Assembly: GCA_910576335.1 (NCBI GenBank)
Contig: CAJTIU010000025.1
Coordinates: 19,124 to 83,123, forward strand
DNA length: 64,000 nt
Direction of reading: 5' to 3'
DNA from: Lachnospiraceae bacterium
GTDB taxonomy: Bacteria > Bacillota > Clostridia > Lachnospirales > Lachnospiraceae
Part shown: one piece after another, positions 34,477-43,554 of the stretch
Layout: each line of letters begins with the position of its first letter
Position numbering within the stretch: position 1 is the stretch's first letter
Notes under the pieces: model-generated
Told to the model about the DNA's origin: nothing
What the model saw: only the letters and a program-made list of their open reading frames with translations
The model's database searches: none
Program-made: the position numbers and the translations under genes

Positions 34477-35871
34477 ATGATGGTTAGGCATGATTTGCAT
34501 TTGAGGGCGCCGGGGAACTGGGTGAATGATCCGAATGGGTTTATTTTTTTTAAGGGGAAGTATCATCTGTTTTATCAGTATTTCCCTTATGCCCCTGTGT
34601 GGGGGACGATGCACTGGGGGCATGCGGTGAGTGAGGATCTGGTGCACTGGGAGCATGTGGGTGCGGCGCTTTTTCCAACGGTCTATGAGGATCAGAACGG
34701 GTGTTTTTCCGGGAGTGCGCTGGAGCATGACGGGAGGATGTATCTGTACTATACAGGGATTCATTATAAGGAGGCGGATCCGAAGAATATTCATGCCTGT
34801 GTGGGGGATGATTTCCAGGCGTGCCAGCTTATGATCTCTTCGGAGGATGGGATGAGTTTTGATAATTTTTCGGGAAAGCGTGTGGTTGTTCCGGTGATTG
34901 AGGATGAAGAGACAGGTGATCCGAAGGATACGAGGGATCCGAAGGTGTGGCAGGAGGACGGGAATTTTTATATGATTCTCGGGAGCACATACCGGAATGA
35001 GACCGGGCGTGCGGTGATCTATAAGAGCAGGGACGGGGAGAACTGGGAGTATGCGTCCCAGCTTCGAAGCAGCAGGTTTGGAAGGATTCTGGAGTGCCCG
35101 GATATCTTTAAGGTGGGGGATGTGCATGTATTTATGGGGTCTCCTATGTATATTGAAGAAGATGCGGGAGGATATGAGCATCATGCAGTGTGTATGACAG
35201 CAGGATTTGATACGGATACATGTACTCTGACATTTCCGGAGGAGGATGAGTGGAAAGAGTGGGAGGATTGCTCTTCCTGCAGGGGGGAGGATTCTTTATC
35301 CCCTGGAAGGTATCAGTATGTGGATTACGGGCTTGATCTCTATGCACCTCAGACAAATGTGGATAAAGAGGGACGAAGGGTTATGATTGCGTGGCTCCGT
35401 ATGCCGAAGGCGGTGGAGGAGCCGGTGGAGAAGCCCTGGATCGGGATGATGTCCCTTCCCCGGGTGGTAGAGGTGTCAGACGGGCATATTTACTTCCGGG
35501 TTCATCCGGAGGTGGAGAAGTATTTTGGAAAGAGAGTGGCTGCAGAGGAGACCTGGGAGAGAAATATGCCAGAACTTCCGTACCGGATCCGGACGGAGCT
35601 CGGGGAGGGCGAGATGCTGGATGTCGGGGGTTATAAGATCTGGCGGGAGCGGGGATTCGTGAAGACGGACCGCAGCGAGGTATTCGCCGGGATCCAGGGA
35701 CACCGCCTGATCAGTACAACACCGAAAATCTGTGAGTGCCGCCTGGATATTTTTGTAGATAAGAATCTGATCGAAGTGTTTGTAAATGAAGGGCAGTATG
35801 TGATCAGCAGTGTGGTGTACGGACTGGGGAGACAGGCCAGGGGGCGTATAAAGGAAATGTGGACGGCATGA
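34477..35871 (+). CDS. GH32 sucrose-6-phosphate hydrolase / beta-fructosidase
   Basis: 464 residues. Nucleophile motif N-W-V-N-D-P-N-G is at residues 14-21, stabiliser R-D-P-K-V, and acid/base E-C-P-D; a C-terminal beta-sandwich follows. No signal peptide, so it is intracellular. Consistent with hydrolysis of imported sucrose or short fructans delivered by the ABC transporter. GGGAG precedes ATG 34477. Codon and base use change toward G in the third position compared with the permeases. Whether it prefers sucrose-6-phosphate or free fructosides is not decided by sequence. Confidence 0.92.
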   Translation: MMVRHDLHLRAPGNWVNDPNGFIFFKGKYHLFYQYFPYAPVWGTMHWGHAVSEDLVHWEHVGAALFPTVYEDQNGCFSGSALEHDGRMYLYYTGIHYKEADPKNIHACVGDDFQACQLMISSEDGMSFDNFSGKRVVVPVIEDEETGDPKDTRDPKVWQEDGNFYMILGSTYRNETGRAVIYKSRDGENWEYASQLRSSRFGRILECPDIFKVGDVHVFMGSPMYIEEDAGGYEHHAVCMTAGFDTDTCTLTFPEEDEWKEWEDCSSCRGEDSLSPGRYQYVDYGLDLYAPQTNVDKEGRRVMIAWLRMPKAVEEPVEKPWIGMMSLPRVVEVSDGHIYFRVHPEVEKYFGKRVAAEETWERNMPELPYRIRTELGEGEMLDVGGYKIWRERGFVKTDRSEVFAGIQGHRLISTTPKICECRLDIFVDKNLIEVFVNEGQYVISSVVYGLGRQARGRIKEMWTA

Positions 35872-35923
35872 TTCGTTAGAGTCATGCCTGCTTTGTAATC
35901 TGCTCAGAATCGGAATAATAAAA

Positions 35924-35955
35924 AGTGTAAAGCGCTATTCAACAGGCTTTACACT
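35924..35955 (+). terminator. terminator after GH32
   Basis: AGTGTAAAGC pairs with GCTTTACACT, followed by CTTGTTTTTG. Confidence 0.8.
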
Positions 35956-35968
35956 CTTGTTTTTGCGG

Positions 35969-36088
35969 TTATGCGTTTTTGCCGTCTGGTTCTGTAACTT
36001 CTAAAAGAATAGTATCAAACTCATTTTCAAGTTCTTCTCTTTTCTCTTGTGGTACAAGTTTCAGAAGTTTTCTAACAAAAACCGTCAA
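35969..36088 (-). pseudogene. unrecognised gene, C-terminal remnant
   Basis: On the minus strand one frame reads L-T-V-F-V-R-K-L-L-K-L-V-P-Q-E-K-R-E-E-L-E-N-E-F and ends at TAA 35971-35969. An in-frame TGA lies about 5 codons upstream of the first Leu shown, with no start. It is a helical fragment of about 45 residues and I do not recognise the family. Confidence 0.4.
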
Positions 36089-36136
36089 TCTGTTAATGTA
36101 TTGTAATCAGGAATGCTGTAAAGGAATGTGGATGAG

Positions 36137-36675
36137 ATGTTAGTGCTGTACTTAAGCCTCCTGGACGGGGAGGACGAAGGAAAATTTGAGAGACTTTATT
36201 ATAAATACCGGAGACTGATGTTCACCTGTGCAAAGGAAATACTGAAAGATGATGTGCTTGCAGAGGACGCAGTCCATGAGGCCTTCCTGAGGCTCACAAA
36301 ATATATGAAAAAATAGATGAGATTGAATGTAACAAAACACTCCGTTTTGGCGTTATAGTAGTTGAGAGCGCGGCGAAGGATATTTACCGGAAGAAAAAAA
36401 GGTTCCGCCATGTCCCCTGGGAAGAGGCGGAAACACAGTACAGCTTCCCGGTGCAGGAGATCACGGAATCACTGACGGATGTGGAGAAGGCAATCCTGCA
36501 GCTTCCCCTTGCCTATCGTCAGATTTTCCAGATGAAATTTGCATGGGGCTATCCGAATAAGGAAATTGCAGAGGTTCTGAATATCCGGGAGGGCACGCTT
36601 AGGCAGAGAATATCCAGGGGGAAGGAGATTTTGCGAAACCTGCTTAAAGAAATGGAGGTGTATGTTGATGAGTGA
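36137..36675 (+). pseudogene. sigma-70 (ECF-like) factor, frameshifted copy 1
   Basis: Nearly identical to the intact gene at 43555-44094. The frame M-L-V-L-Y-L-S-L-L-D runs to Y-M-K-K and stops at 36314-36316 because one base is missing in an A-rich run (ATGAAAAAATAG against ATGAAAGGAATAG in copy 2). The rest, with region 4 (Q-I-F-Q-M-K-F-A-W-G-Y-P-N-K-E-I-A), is intact in another frame up to the TGA at 36673-36675. Confidence 0.92.
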
Positions 36676-37189
36676 GTTCCGGGTAGATGGTGATTTCTTA
36701 TACGAATGTATGCCTGCTTTGGAGGAAAAGGTTCTTCAGGCATACCGGGAAGAGAAGGAGCAGCCGCATGAATTTTCCAGTGGGTTTGAACGGAAAATGA
36801 GACAGCTCATAAAGCGTATGTTACAGAAGGAGAGATACGGCTTTCCTGTAACAACCGTGCGGAGGGCTGCGGCGGTGATTGTGGTCGCGGCAGGTGTGAT
36901 GGCGGCTTCCCTAAGCGTGGAAGCTGTCAGAGATAAGCTGTATGAATTTGTCCAGACAATATATGAAACGTATATAGAGACAAGGTATTCTGTGCCAGAA
37001 GGAACAACAGGGGAATTCAGGCCGCTTTATCCAGCATATATCCCCGAGGGGTATGTACCTGCGATTGAGGACAGGGATGAAAATTCTCTTGTACTGAGCT
37101 ATGAGAAGGAAGATGAGAATGGGCTGCAGGGGATTGTAATTGCAGAGGATGAGATCACAGATGGCCTGCTGGTATCAGACGATACATAG
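36668..37189 (+). pseudogene. anti-sigma/DUF4367-like membrane protein, truncated copy 1
   Basis: Same as 44087-44776 through residue about 170 (cytosolic N-terminus, one membrane span V-I-V-V-A-A-G-V-M-A-A, then the extracellular Y-I-P-E-G-Y domain). It then ends at D-D-T-stop where the sequence switches to unrelated DNA. The C-terminal third is lost. Confidence 0.88.
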
Positions 37190-37410
37190 CAAAGGGCTAT
37201 AGCGCCACGGATGAAGAAATCGAAGGATATCTTGAGGAAATGAAGGCATCTATTTTCAGTGATACCACTGATGAAACAACACAGGCACAATATCGCGAGA
37301 TGATTGGGCAGTTTGATTCAGAAGAGGATTACTGGAACTATGAAAAGGAAGTCTACAGGAAGCAGCTGCCGATCGAAAAGATGGTTCGTGATCTCGAAAG
37401 TGGGTACGCA
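37188..37410 (+). pseudogene. SurA-N/peptidylprolyl isomerase-like fragment
   Basis: The frame reads I-A-K-G-Y-S-A-T-D-E-E-I-E-G-Y-L-E-E-M-K, then F-D-S-E-E-D-Y-W-N-Y-E-K-E-V-Y-R-K-Q-L-P-I-E-K. It resembles the helical N-terminal region of secreted SurA/PrsA-type chaperones. It has neither start nor end and was joined to the anti-sigma gene by a deletion. 37411-37630 holds no gene, only a short palindrome (TACCGTTTACGGTA). Confidence 0.5.
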
Positions 37411-37630
37411 TGCCGGACGGCTTTGACATTCTCTAATCTGTGCAGCCCATTCCTGGAGACGGCATTGCTTAGCTGCCTCCCCTGCAGTCGAGGTACGCAT
37501 TGTCTACCGTTTACGGTATAGGACATCCTTTCCGGCAACCATTGGGTGTAAACTGTTGGTTGCTGTAAAGAAATAGTTATGGCAGGAAATCACTGATTTC
37601 TTTTCTTTTTCTTTCCTTTGTATTAGTATA

Positions 37631-37837
37631 ATGAAGGAGGTGACGGCAGTATGGATTTGTCTGCTTTTATTTGTAATTACAGGAAGTTCAGGACATGCAG
37701 CTGATCGGGGTACTATATCGATTATGTCGGTTGATGCCCGTAGTAGCGTTAGCCTGAATATTTCGTCTGGTACTGCAAAGGCACAATGTAATAGGAACTG
37801 CAGGAAAAGTGACAAAGATTAGCATCACAATGTATCT
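37631..37837 (+). pseudogene. small secreted protein, truncated copy 1
   Basis: ATG 37631, signal-like W-I-C-L-L-L-F-V-I-T-G, then S-I-M-S-V-D-A-R-S-S-V-S-L-N-I-S-S-G-T-A-K-A-Q-C, matching the intact protein at 44923-45354. A small deletion after A-Q-C shifts the frame, and homology ends at about 37837. The next bases, TTGACACTACC (37846-37856), match a transposon-like end at 40248-40258. Confidence 0.8.
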
Positions 37838-37876
37838 AGATTTGACACTACCAATAATGAAAGAGAGGGATTTAAT

Positions 37877-39043
37877 ATGAGAAAAAAAATATTAAATAAG
37901 ACGAAAAAAATTTTAGCAGTATTATTGATTACGACTATGATGAGTAGTGTGACTGTATATGGAAGTACGAAAGCGACAACACCTATGAAAGGTTGGCGTT
38001 ATGCAAAAAAAACAGCAAGTTATCAAGTGAATTCAACATCAAAAAAGTATAAAAATATTTGGTCTAAAGCTACGAAAAAATGGATTGATAGTGGTTTTAA
38101 ATGGACGAAAAAAGGTTCATCAAAGACTACGGTAGCATCATATGAGGATAATTCAAAGAGTGGATTAAAAATAGCAGGATATTGTAATACAACGTATAGA
38201 GCATCAGATGGAGTTATTGTAAAGAACAAAATAAGGTTAAATAGGGCAGTATTCAAAAAGTATGATTATACGGAAGCGCAGATAATAAATGTTGCTGAAC
38301 ATGAATTAGGTCATGCATTGGGGTTAGCTCATAATAATCAAGGGAGCGTATCGGTCATGAATCCTGCAAATAGATATTATAGCATTCAAAAATGTGATAT
38401 TAAGGGTATGGAAAAAAGATATTCAACAGCAATTAATAATGCTGTTGTAAGAGGTGATGAAATAATTACTGTAACAGAGTATTTTCTGGCTGACATTCCT
38501 GTAATAAAAAATGTTGGTGTAAAATATGATACTAAAAAAATTTTTATAACCGGAAAAGCAAAAGGATGTAAATATGTTACAGGAAAGTATAATGGGAAAG
38601 AGAAAACAGTTAAAGTAGAATCAAATAAATTTAAATTAGTGTTTGATTATACAAAAGCAAAGGATATTAAAATTAGTGGCTTGAACTCCAAAAAAGAAAG
38701 GATATCTAGAAATAAAAAAGTAAAAGTTGAAAAATATGTCACTGAAAAGCCAATATATGACAAAATAAAGAGAACAGGGGAAGGAATAAAATATGGCGTA
38801 AAAACAGTGGCGAATTCAACATTAAGTTTTAAATATAAAGGAAAGTTGATAAAAAAATGTGTAATAGATAGTTCTTATACAAATATTACGATAAAAGACA
38901 GTATACTGAAAGGAAAATCTGGATATTTTACTGTAACACAAAAGGAGAATGGGAAAAAGATAAGTAAAAAAATGAAATTCCCGATTTTAAAAAAAGGTGA
39001 AGCAAGCGAAATCAGTTACTATCAATCGGGGACGGGGTATTAA
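37877..39043 (+). CDS. secreted matrixin-like (M10) zinc metalloprotease
   Basis: 388 residues: signal peptide (L-A-V-L-L-I-T-T-M-M-S-S-V, cut near residue 29), a Lys-rich pro-region, and catalytic site H-E-L-G-H-A-L-G-L-A-H (HExxHxxGxxH) near residues 141-151. N-P-A-N in the following M-N-P supplies the Met-turn equivalent. A basic C-terminal domain of beta repeats follows. It is strikingly A-rich compared with neighbours, suggesting transfer. A GAGAGGGA site precedes ATG. The last residues G-T-G-Y and TAA are encoded by half of the dispersed palindrome. Confidence 0.85.
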   Translation: MRKKILNKTKKILAVLLITTMMSSVTVYGSTKATTPMKGWRYAKKTASYQVNSTSKKYKNIWSKATKKWIDSGFKWTKKGSSKTTVASYEDNSKSGLKIAGYCNTTYRASDGVIVKNKIRLNRAVFKKYDYTEAQIINVAEHELGHALGLAHNNQGSVSVMNPANRYYSIQKCDIKGMEKRYSTAINNAVVRGDEIITVTEYFLADIPVIKNVGVKYDTKKIFITGKAKGCKYVTGKYNGKEKTVKVESNKFKLVFDYTKAKDIKISGLNSKKERISRNKKVKVEKYVTEKPIYDKIKRTGEGIKYGVKTVANSTLSFKYKGKLIKKCVIDSSYTNITIKDSILKGKSGYFTVTQKENGKKISKKMKFPILKKGEASEISYYQSGTGY

Positions 39044-39111
39044 AAAAATTTTCCACCTGTGCGGTTGCGATTCACCAGGTCATTCAACCGCACAGTTGGA
39101 AATTTTTTTTA
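39027..39111. repeat. chimeric palindrome: half of the GGGACGGGG family joined to a second hairpin
   Basis: CGGGGACGGGGTATTAA is a left arm only. Its right arm is replaced by a different stem, AATTTTCCACCTGTGCGGTTG (approximately) pairing with CAACCGCACAGTTGGAAATT (39084-39103). The second stem shares CCTGTGCGGTTG with 60763-60839. Confidence 0.75.
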
Positions 39112-39113
39112 AA

Positions 39114-39142
39114 TGTAACAAATGGGAAAATTCTTTCGTTAT
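39114..39142 (+). promoter_or_regulatory. ECF-type promoter 1 (before the V8-like protease)
   Basis: TGTAAC (39114-39119), 17 bp, CGTTAT (39137-39142). About 40 bp around it are nearly identical to 44859-44887. The AAC and CGT elements are typical of extracytoplasmic-function sigma promoters. Confidence 0.7.
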
Positions 39143-39177
39143 AGTGTATGAAATATTAAGTCAAGGAAGATACGGAT

Positions 39178-39690
39178 ATGAATATGAAACGGTTTAAGTT
39201 TGAAGAAAGAATTTCTTGTTTGGCTACCCGAAAGGTTATGTTTCATAGTAATAATATGAATTTAGATTCTTCTATCCAACCTTATAAGGCTATTAATGTT
39301 TTTGTGCCATCTAAATATCGGAAAGGTGGAAAGGGATCATCAGCTTATGATTACGGAGTGTTTGAGGTTAAATCGAACATAGGAAAACGGTATGGGTATT
39401 TTGGGTGGAATTCGAGTATTAGTATGGGAGCTGCGTTAGAGACTGTCGGATATCCATTTGATAAAACTAAATATGAGATGTGGAAGTGCTATGGAAAAGT
39501 AATGCAGGTCCATAAACGTTATTTTTCTCATTCTGCAGATGCCGTTAAAAGTCAAAGTGGCTCACCGTTATTTTCGCCTAAGAATAAAATTGTAAGAGGA
39601 ATTCATAGAGGAGGCAGTGGAGTTGATAATTATGCTATAAAAATTACTGCTGATTTTTCCAATCTTCTTTATAAACGCAGGAACAATTAA
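39178..39690 (+). CDS. V8/glutamyl-endopeptidase-like serine protease, N-terminally truncated
   Basis: 170 residues. D-Y-G-V-F-E-V matches the Asp strand and S-Q-S-G-S-P-L-F the catalytic Ser of trypsin-fold (S1B) proteases, followed by G-I-H-R-G-G. The segment with the catalytic His (normally T-A-G-H-C) and any signal peptide are absent, so it is probably inactive. The truncated 5' end is directly behind an ECF-type promoter, as if promoter capture or a deletion joined them. A start at 39178 or 39184 is possible. Confidence 0.65.
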   Translation: MNMKRFKFEERISCLATRKVMFHSNNMNLDSSIQPYKAINVFVPSKYRKGGKGSSAYDYGVFEVKSNIGKRYGYFGWNSSISMGAALETVGYPFDKTKYEMWKCYGKVMQVHKRYFSHSADAVKSQSGSPLFSPKNKIVRGIHRGGSGVDNYAIKITADFSNLLYKRRNN

Positions 39691-40281
39691 TGAGTACAAC
39701 AGATTTATGTTTAAACGGTTCAAAAAGTAAACTCATGGGAATACATTATGTACTTGTCGGAAAAGAAGGAGTAGCACGTCTCAATCATATCTATGACGTG
39801 AATCGTAGGCTTAAGAGTATTAATGCGGTTATGAAGGAAAGCAATGAGGCTTTGGCAGTCTGAGTACGATGCGGATAACCGTTCGAGTAAAGTGGTATTC
39901 ATGCCGGAGGAAGACGCCAGTCCCATTCATCCTGGCGAAAGCCGATGCGGGGAAGTTCATCTGTTTTGAACTTCTGATATTTAGGGGAATGGGAGTCGTC
40001 AAAAGCCCACTGTTTAAGAGGGATATATTTGCAGATAAAAAGCAGTAACCAACAAATTTGTCGGTACTGAAATTGAATGAAATCAAGTAAATAGCCAATA
40101 ATATCCATAAGCAATGATTTTCTTTTCAGTGTTTGTGGGATGGTAATAGTATTGACACAAAAAAGGGAGGTCATTGCTTTTTTCTTTGGAAAAGTGGTGA
40201 AATCCTTGAAATAATAAGGTTTGTTAAAAGAAATAAGGTAGTTAACTTGACACTACCTTCGGGTGCAGGATGGAGGTAAAA
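39691..40281. other. debris region: Rhs fragment and transposon end
   Basis: A frame of 57 codons from ATG 39690 ending at TGA 39861-39863 (H-I-Y-D-V-N-R-R-L-K-S-I-N) is of unknown origin. It is followed by Y-D-A-D-N-R-S-S-K-V-V, an Rhs repeat fragment like that at 47590. From 39899 the minus strand holds a transposase start. TTGACACTACC (40248-40258) looks like a transposon terminus. Confidence 0.45.
39899..40174 (-). pseudogene. transposase N-terminal remnant
   Basis: 91 codons from ATG 40174: hydrophobic helical start, then K-Y-I-P-L-K-Q-W-A-F-D-D-S-H-S-P-K-Y-Q-K-F. This resembles the N-terminus of a DDE transposase group common in Clostridia. It is cut off after D-E-W-D-W-R-L-P and fused to an Rhs fragment. 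The catalytic domain is missing. Confidence 0.5.
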
Positions 40282-41430
40282 ATGAAAAAAATCGTCCATA
40301 TAGTCTTTGCTCTTATAGGCATTATATGTGAGGGATATATAGTTATTTCTGCGATAAATCTTATAGAAATGGGAAAAACAGAAATTGATCCTGAAAAAAC
40401 TTATTTTCTTATATCAGAAGATAACACATTCCGGGATCTTCCGTATATGCTAGGCAATAAGATTTCACTTCTTGCCGATGACAGCAAAGTGCCAGTGGCG
40501 CGTATGGGTGGCTTTTGCAGAGGATTCGACCAGTTTCATTATAGTAAAGGCTATCTATGCTATAAAAAGACGTATGCTTCATCACTACTAATTTCAACCA
40601 TGTTTATAGACCGTGACAGACTGTATGTATGCAGTCTGTCACCGGAAAAAATTACAAAAGAGATTGAGAATGTGGATAGCTATATATTAGATGGTGAGAA
40701 ACTAATTTATAAAGATATAAAGGGTAATCTGTATTATTACAATATTGAGACAGAGGAAAAACAGAAAATCGAGTGGAAATGGAGTGATAAATGGGATACA
40801 CCAATTGATAATATACGATGGAAAAACAAGGAGAGTTTTTATGTCGTAGATGACAGTAGAAAGCAGCTCTACTGTTACTCCGTAAAGAATAACAAGGCCG
40901 TAAAGGTTGTGCAGGTAAAAGAAAAGATACTTGGGATTATACCGAAGGAAGAGGATGTTCTTTTGTATTTATCATCTGGTGAAATTATCGAATATTGTAT
41001 TGCAGAGCAGAAGGCAGAGGTACTGGTATCTGGGATAGATGCGTCAATTTGCAGTGAATCACCAGTGTATGGACAGAAGATAAATGAGAATCTATTCGGA
41101 TGTCTGTTTACAATAGGAGAAGATGGCCGAATGTATTATGACAATTATTTAAAGCTGTATGCATACGATTTTCAGAAAAAAACTGTGGAAGAAATCATTA
41201 ATTTCAGTGATATGGAGAAATATCGTACAGAAGAGGAATTAGAGGATGACCCTTATTATTACAGCTATAGCTATGTTATTGGAAAGGAGAGGATTATTTT
41301 AAATCAGAACGAAACCGGAAAGGGAGAATATATTAGATACTATGATTTTGTGGGGAATTTAAAGAGGAAGGAACTGATAAGGTATTCGCAGTGGGATACA
41401 AATGAGTATGCCAGATACTTTGCGCACTAA
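40282..41430 (+). CDS. membrane-anchored beta-propeller-like protein, possible immunity protein
   Basis: 382 residues. One N-terminal membrane helix (I-V-H-I-V-F-A-L-I-G-I-I-C-E-G-Y-I-V-I) is followed by repeated beta strands in the style of DUF5050/propeller proteins. GGAGG precedes ATG 40282. A C-terminal paralogue fragment is at 50970-51173 (shared S-Y-S-Y-V-I-G-K and T-N-E-Y-A-R), and 48471-49673 has similar design. The family and function are not known to me. Location among Rhs debris suggests an immunity or orphan role, by inference. Confidence 0.7.
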   Translation: MKKIVHIVFALIGIICEGYIVISAINLIEMGKTEIDPEKTYFLISEDNTFRDLPYMLGNKISLLADDSKVPVARMGGFCRGFDQFHYSKGYLCYKKTYASSLLISTMFIDRDRLYVCSLSPEKITKEIENVDSYILDGEKLIYKDIKGNLYYYNIETEEKQKIEWKWSDKWDTPIDNIRWKNKESFYVVDDSRKQLYCYSVKNNKAVKVVQVKEKILGIIPKEEDVLLYLSSGEIIEYCIAEQKAEVLVSGIDASICSESPVYGQKINENLFGCLFTIGEDGRMYYDNYLKLYAYDFQKKTVEEIINFSDMEKYRTEEELEDDPYYYSYSYVIGKERIILNQNETGKGEYIRYYDFVGNLKRKELIRYSQWDTNEYARYFAH

Positions 41431-41681
41431 GAGCAATACAACGTATACTCTGAAAGAACTGTCTGGCTATATTGCAATCTGTGCAAAAAACAAAAAAAGC
41501 AGAGAGGAAGTATCTGTAGTTGTAGAGGCTGACCTATAAGAAGAATGACCTCGTTTGTAATCTTATTATGACTTATAAGGCTGTGCCACGTTGGCCGGAT
41601 CTGGCATAAACATACCGAAAAGTATGAAAGGCCGATGGCAGGAATGAATTATCAGACACGCTTTGGAGAGGGAGTGGGAAC
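41431..41681. other. intergenic with a short peptide fragment
   Basis: A frame ending at TAA 41537-41539 (K-E-L-S-G-Y-I-A-I-C-A-K-N-K-K) looks like the end of a lost gene. Nothing else was seen. Confidence 0.35.
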
Positions 41682-42074
41682 GTGAGGAAATACGTAAGGT
41701 GTCTTTTAGTGGCAGGAGGGTTTGCAGGAATGGTGGCAATAGCAGGAAATGCGGAAACTCCCAGGCCTGAAGCAGGGGATGAAGAAACTGCCGGGTTTGA
41801 AACAGGCGATGAGGAAATTGCCGGGTTTGAAACAGAATACAGTGAACCTGTTATAAAATATGGAGAAATTGTCCAGGCAGAAGAAACATATTTTATAATG
41901 AACTGTGATGACGAATACTATGAAGGCGATTCATTATATATAGTTGACATCCCGGAGACGGAAACACAAAAGGAGTTTGAGGTTGGAGACCTTGTGAAAG
42001 TATCATATAGCGGGATGCAATGTGATAGTGAACCGGCAATACTGGTTGACGTTACTTCAATTGAAACGGAATGA
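41682..42074 (+). CDS. small secreted protein with DUF3221-like domain
   Basis: 130 residues with a signal peptide (L-L-V-A-G-G-F-A-G-M-V-A-I-A-G-N-A), then an acidic imperfect repeat (D-E-E-T-A-G-F-E-T / D-E-E-I-A-G-F-E-T). A small beta domain follows, ending V-G-D-L-V-K-V-S-Y-S-G, the style of DUF3221/OB-like domains. The start could be GTG 41682 (GGGAGTGGGAAC upstream). Function unknown. Confidence 0.6.
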   Translation: MRKYVRCLLVAGGFAGMVAIAGNAETPRPEAGDEETAGFETGDEEIAGFETEYSEPVIKYGEIVQAEETYFIMNCDDEYYEGDSLYIVDIPETETQKEFEVGDLVKVSYSGMQCDSEPAILVDVTSIETE

Positions 42075-42366
42075 TTTATATGTTCCTGACAGACAGTAAA
42101 GGATATTTTGATATGAATGAAACGAAATCGAATGAAGAAAATCTGGCAGTCTGCATATTTTGGGTTATAGTATTGTTTACAGTCCTTATGCCAAAGATTT
42201 TGTCTATATGACAGAAAGCCATATTTCATAGTATAGTTTTATTTATGGCAATATTAGCAGGTATGAGGAGGGATGGTACTATGGCCAGAGTACAGGTAAT
42301 GTGGATAGGAAAAATCCAAAAGTTTAGATTTTTTGTAAAATCCAGCACTTTACAACTTTTTTATAA
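42075..42366. other. intergenic, no supported gene
   Basis: A short frame after GAGGAGG near 42266-42272 (M-A-R-V-Q-V-M-W-I-G-K) ends within 30 codons. No family recognised. Confidence 0.4.
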
Positions 42367-43157
42367 TTAGCCGCACTTATGTATAAGCTCATTAAGAGCC
42401 TTTTTTAGGAGATAATTATTTTTCCATGTTTCGACCATATGCTCCAAACTGCGAATAATGATACCCATACGGATTTTCTCACCCAGCTGGTAGCGGACTT
42501 CCTGTGTACTCTGTCCCCTGCAATCCGCAAACTCTTTGTCATAATAGGGAAGCAGTTTACATGCGGCATAACTGATGCATATGAGATTCAAAAGGCGTTC
42601 AATCCCTTTGGCTGAGCGCACCATATAATCTTTAAATGACCAGAATGTTTTTGCTTCATAATAACCTGTTTCATGGTTCCAGCGGACAGAGTAAGCACCC
42701 AGGGGAAGGAAGCCCCATTCCTTGTATCTGCGGATTTTTTTATCTGCATGTACAGGTTTCCCCTTCCATAAATTGTGATGACTTCACGGCAGCCCATATA
42801 ATAGTCTGCACCCTCCGGCTTTTTCAGGGGAATGGATTCCAGACGGATCCGTTCCCTGTGGATCTGCGGCCTTCCGCGCTTCCCGGTCCGTTCTCCGGGA
42901 AGGTCATATAATACCGTGTCAACACGCACATTACAGATCATTTCAAGATTCGGGAACTCGTTTACCAGTCCGGGGACTGGTTTTTTCGGATACCAGCTGT
43001 CACACAGCAGGATCACCTGATTACAGGAAGCAAGTGCAGGCATTACGGAACGGACCATCTGTGCGGCCAGTTTTGAGATCAGATGTATCCAGGCATAACG
43101 GACTGAGCAGAAATCCAGGACCAGTATGGAAATGATCACCAAAAACAGATTGTGCAT
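42367..43157 (-). pseudogene. DDE transposase, frameshifted and internally deleted
   Basis: On the minus strand, 43157-42588 gives C-D-S-W-Y-P-K-K-P-V-P-G-L and R-K-R-G-R-P-Q-I-H-type blocks (G-K-R-G-R-P-Q-I-H-R-E-R-I-R). The continuation M-V-R-S-A-K-G-I-E-R-L-L-N-L-I-C-I-S-Y-A-A is in another frame down to 42367. The strand carrying the catalytic Glu region is garbled between. A DDE_5/IS701-like family is plausible. Confidence 0.75.
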
Positions 43158-43171
43158 GGTTGGGACAGTGG

Positions 43172-43316
43172 CATCTGTTACTATTCACACAGGTCTGTGC
43201 ATTTACTGCACAGACCGTAAGAAAGTGATTCAAGAGTGAACAAATCCCATTCGCGGAGCGAATTTCAGATGGATTTGCGAATGTTACTGGTCACGGAGTG
43301 AACAGTAACTGGCATC
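43172..43316. repeat. multi-stem hairpin element beside the transposase remnant
   Basis: GTTACTATTCAC (43178-43189) is nearly inverted at GTGAACAGTAAC (43298-43309). It encloses GGTCTGTGCA-TTTAC-TGCACAGACC, a perfect 10 bp stem. The inner GGAGTGAACAGTAAC also occurs at 60797-60811. Adjacent at 43384-43462, ACATACAATCAT (left) pairs with ATGATTGTATGT (right), followed by ATTTTTT. Confidence 0.55.
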
Positions 43317-43554
43317 TTTATAATAATGCTGAAAAAACAAAAACAGCTTGTTTAAAACAGGATATTTGCTATATAATAAACGTGACATACAATCATTTCT
43401 TTCTTTATAGGATTTGTTGACGCTTATACTATACAACAAAAAGAGATGATTGTATGTATTTTTTATCAAGAATTTTTGAAAATCTTGTAAAATGCTGTTA
43501 AAATATTAAAGAAGAGAAAACATGCCGGGAATGCCGTAAAGGAATGTGGATGAG

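Noticed and set aside
34408..35184. 258-codon frame antisense to the GH32 gene
   Set aside because: It has no family features and mirrors the codon bias of the GH32 gene.
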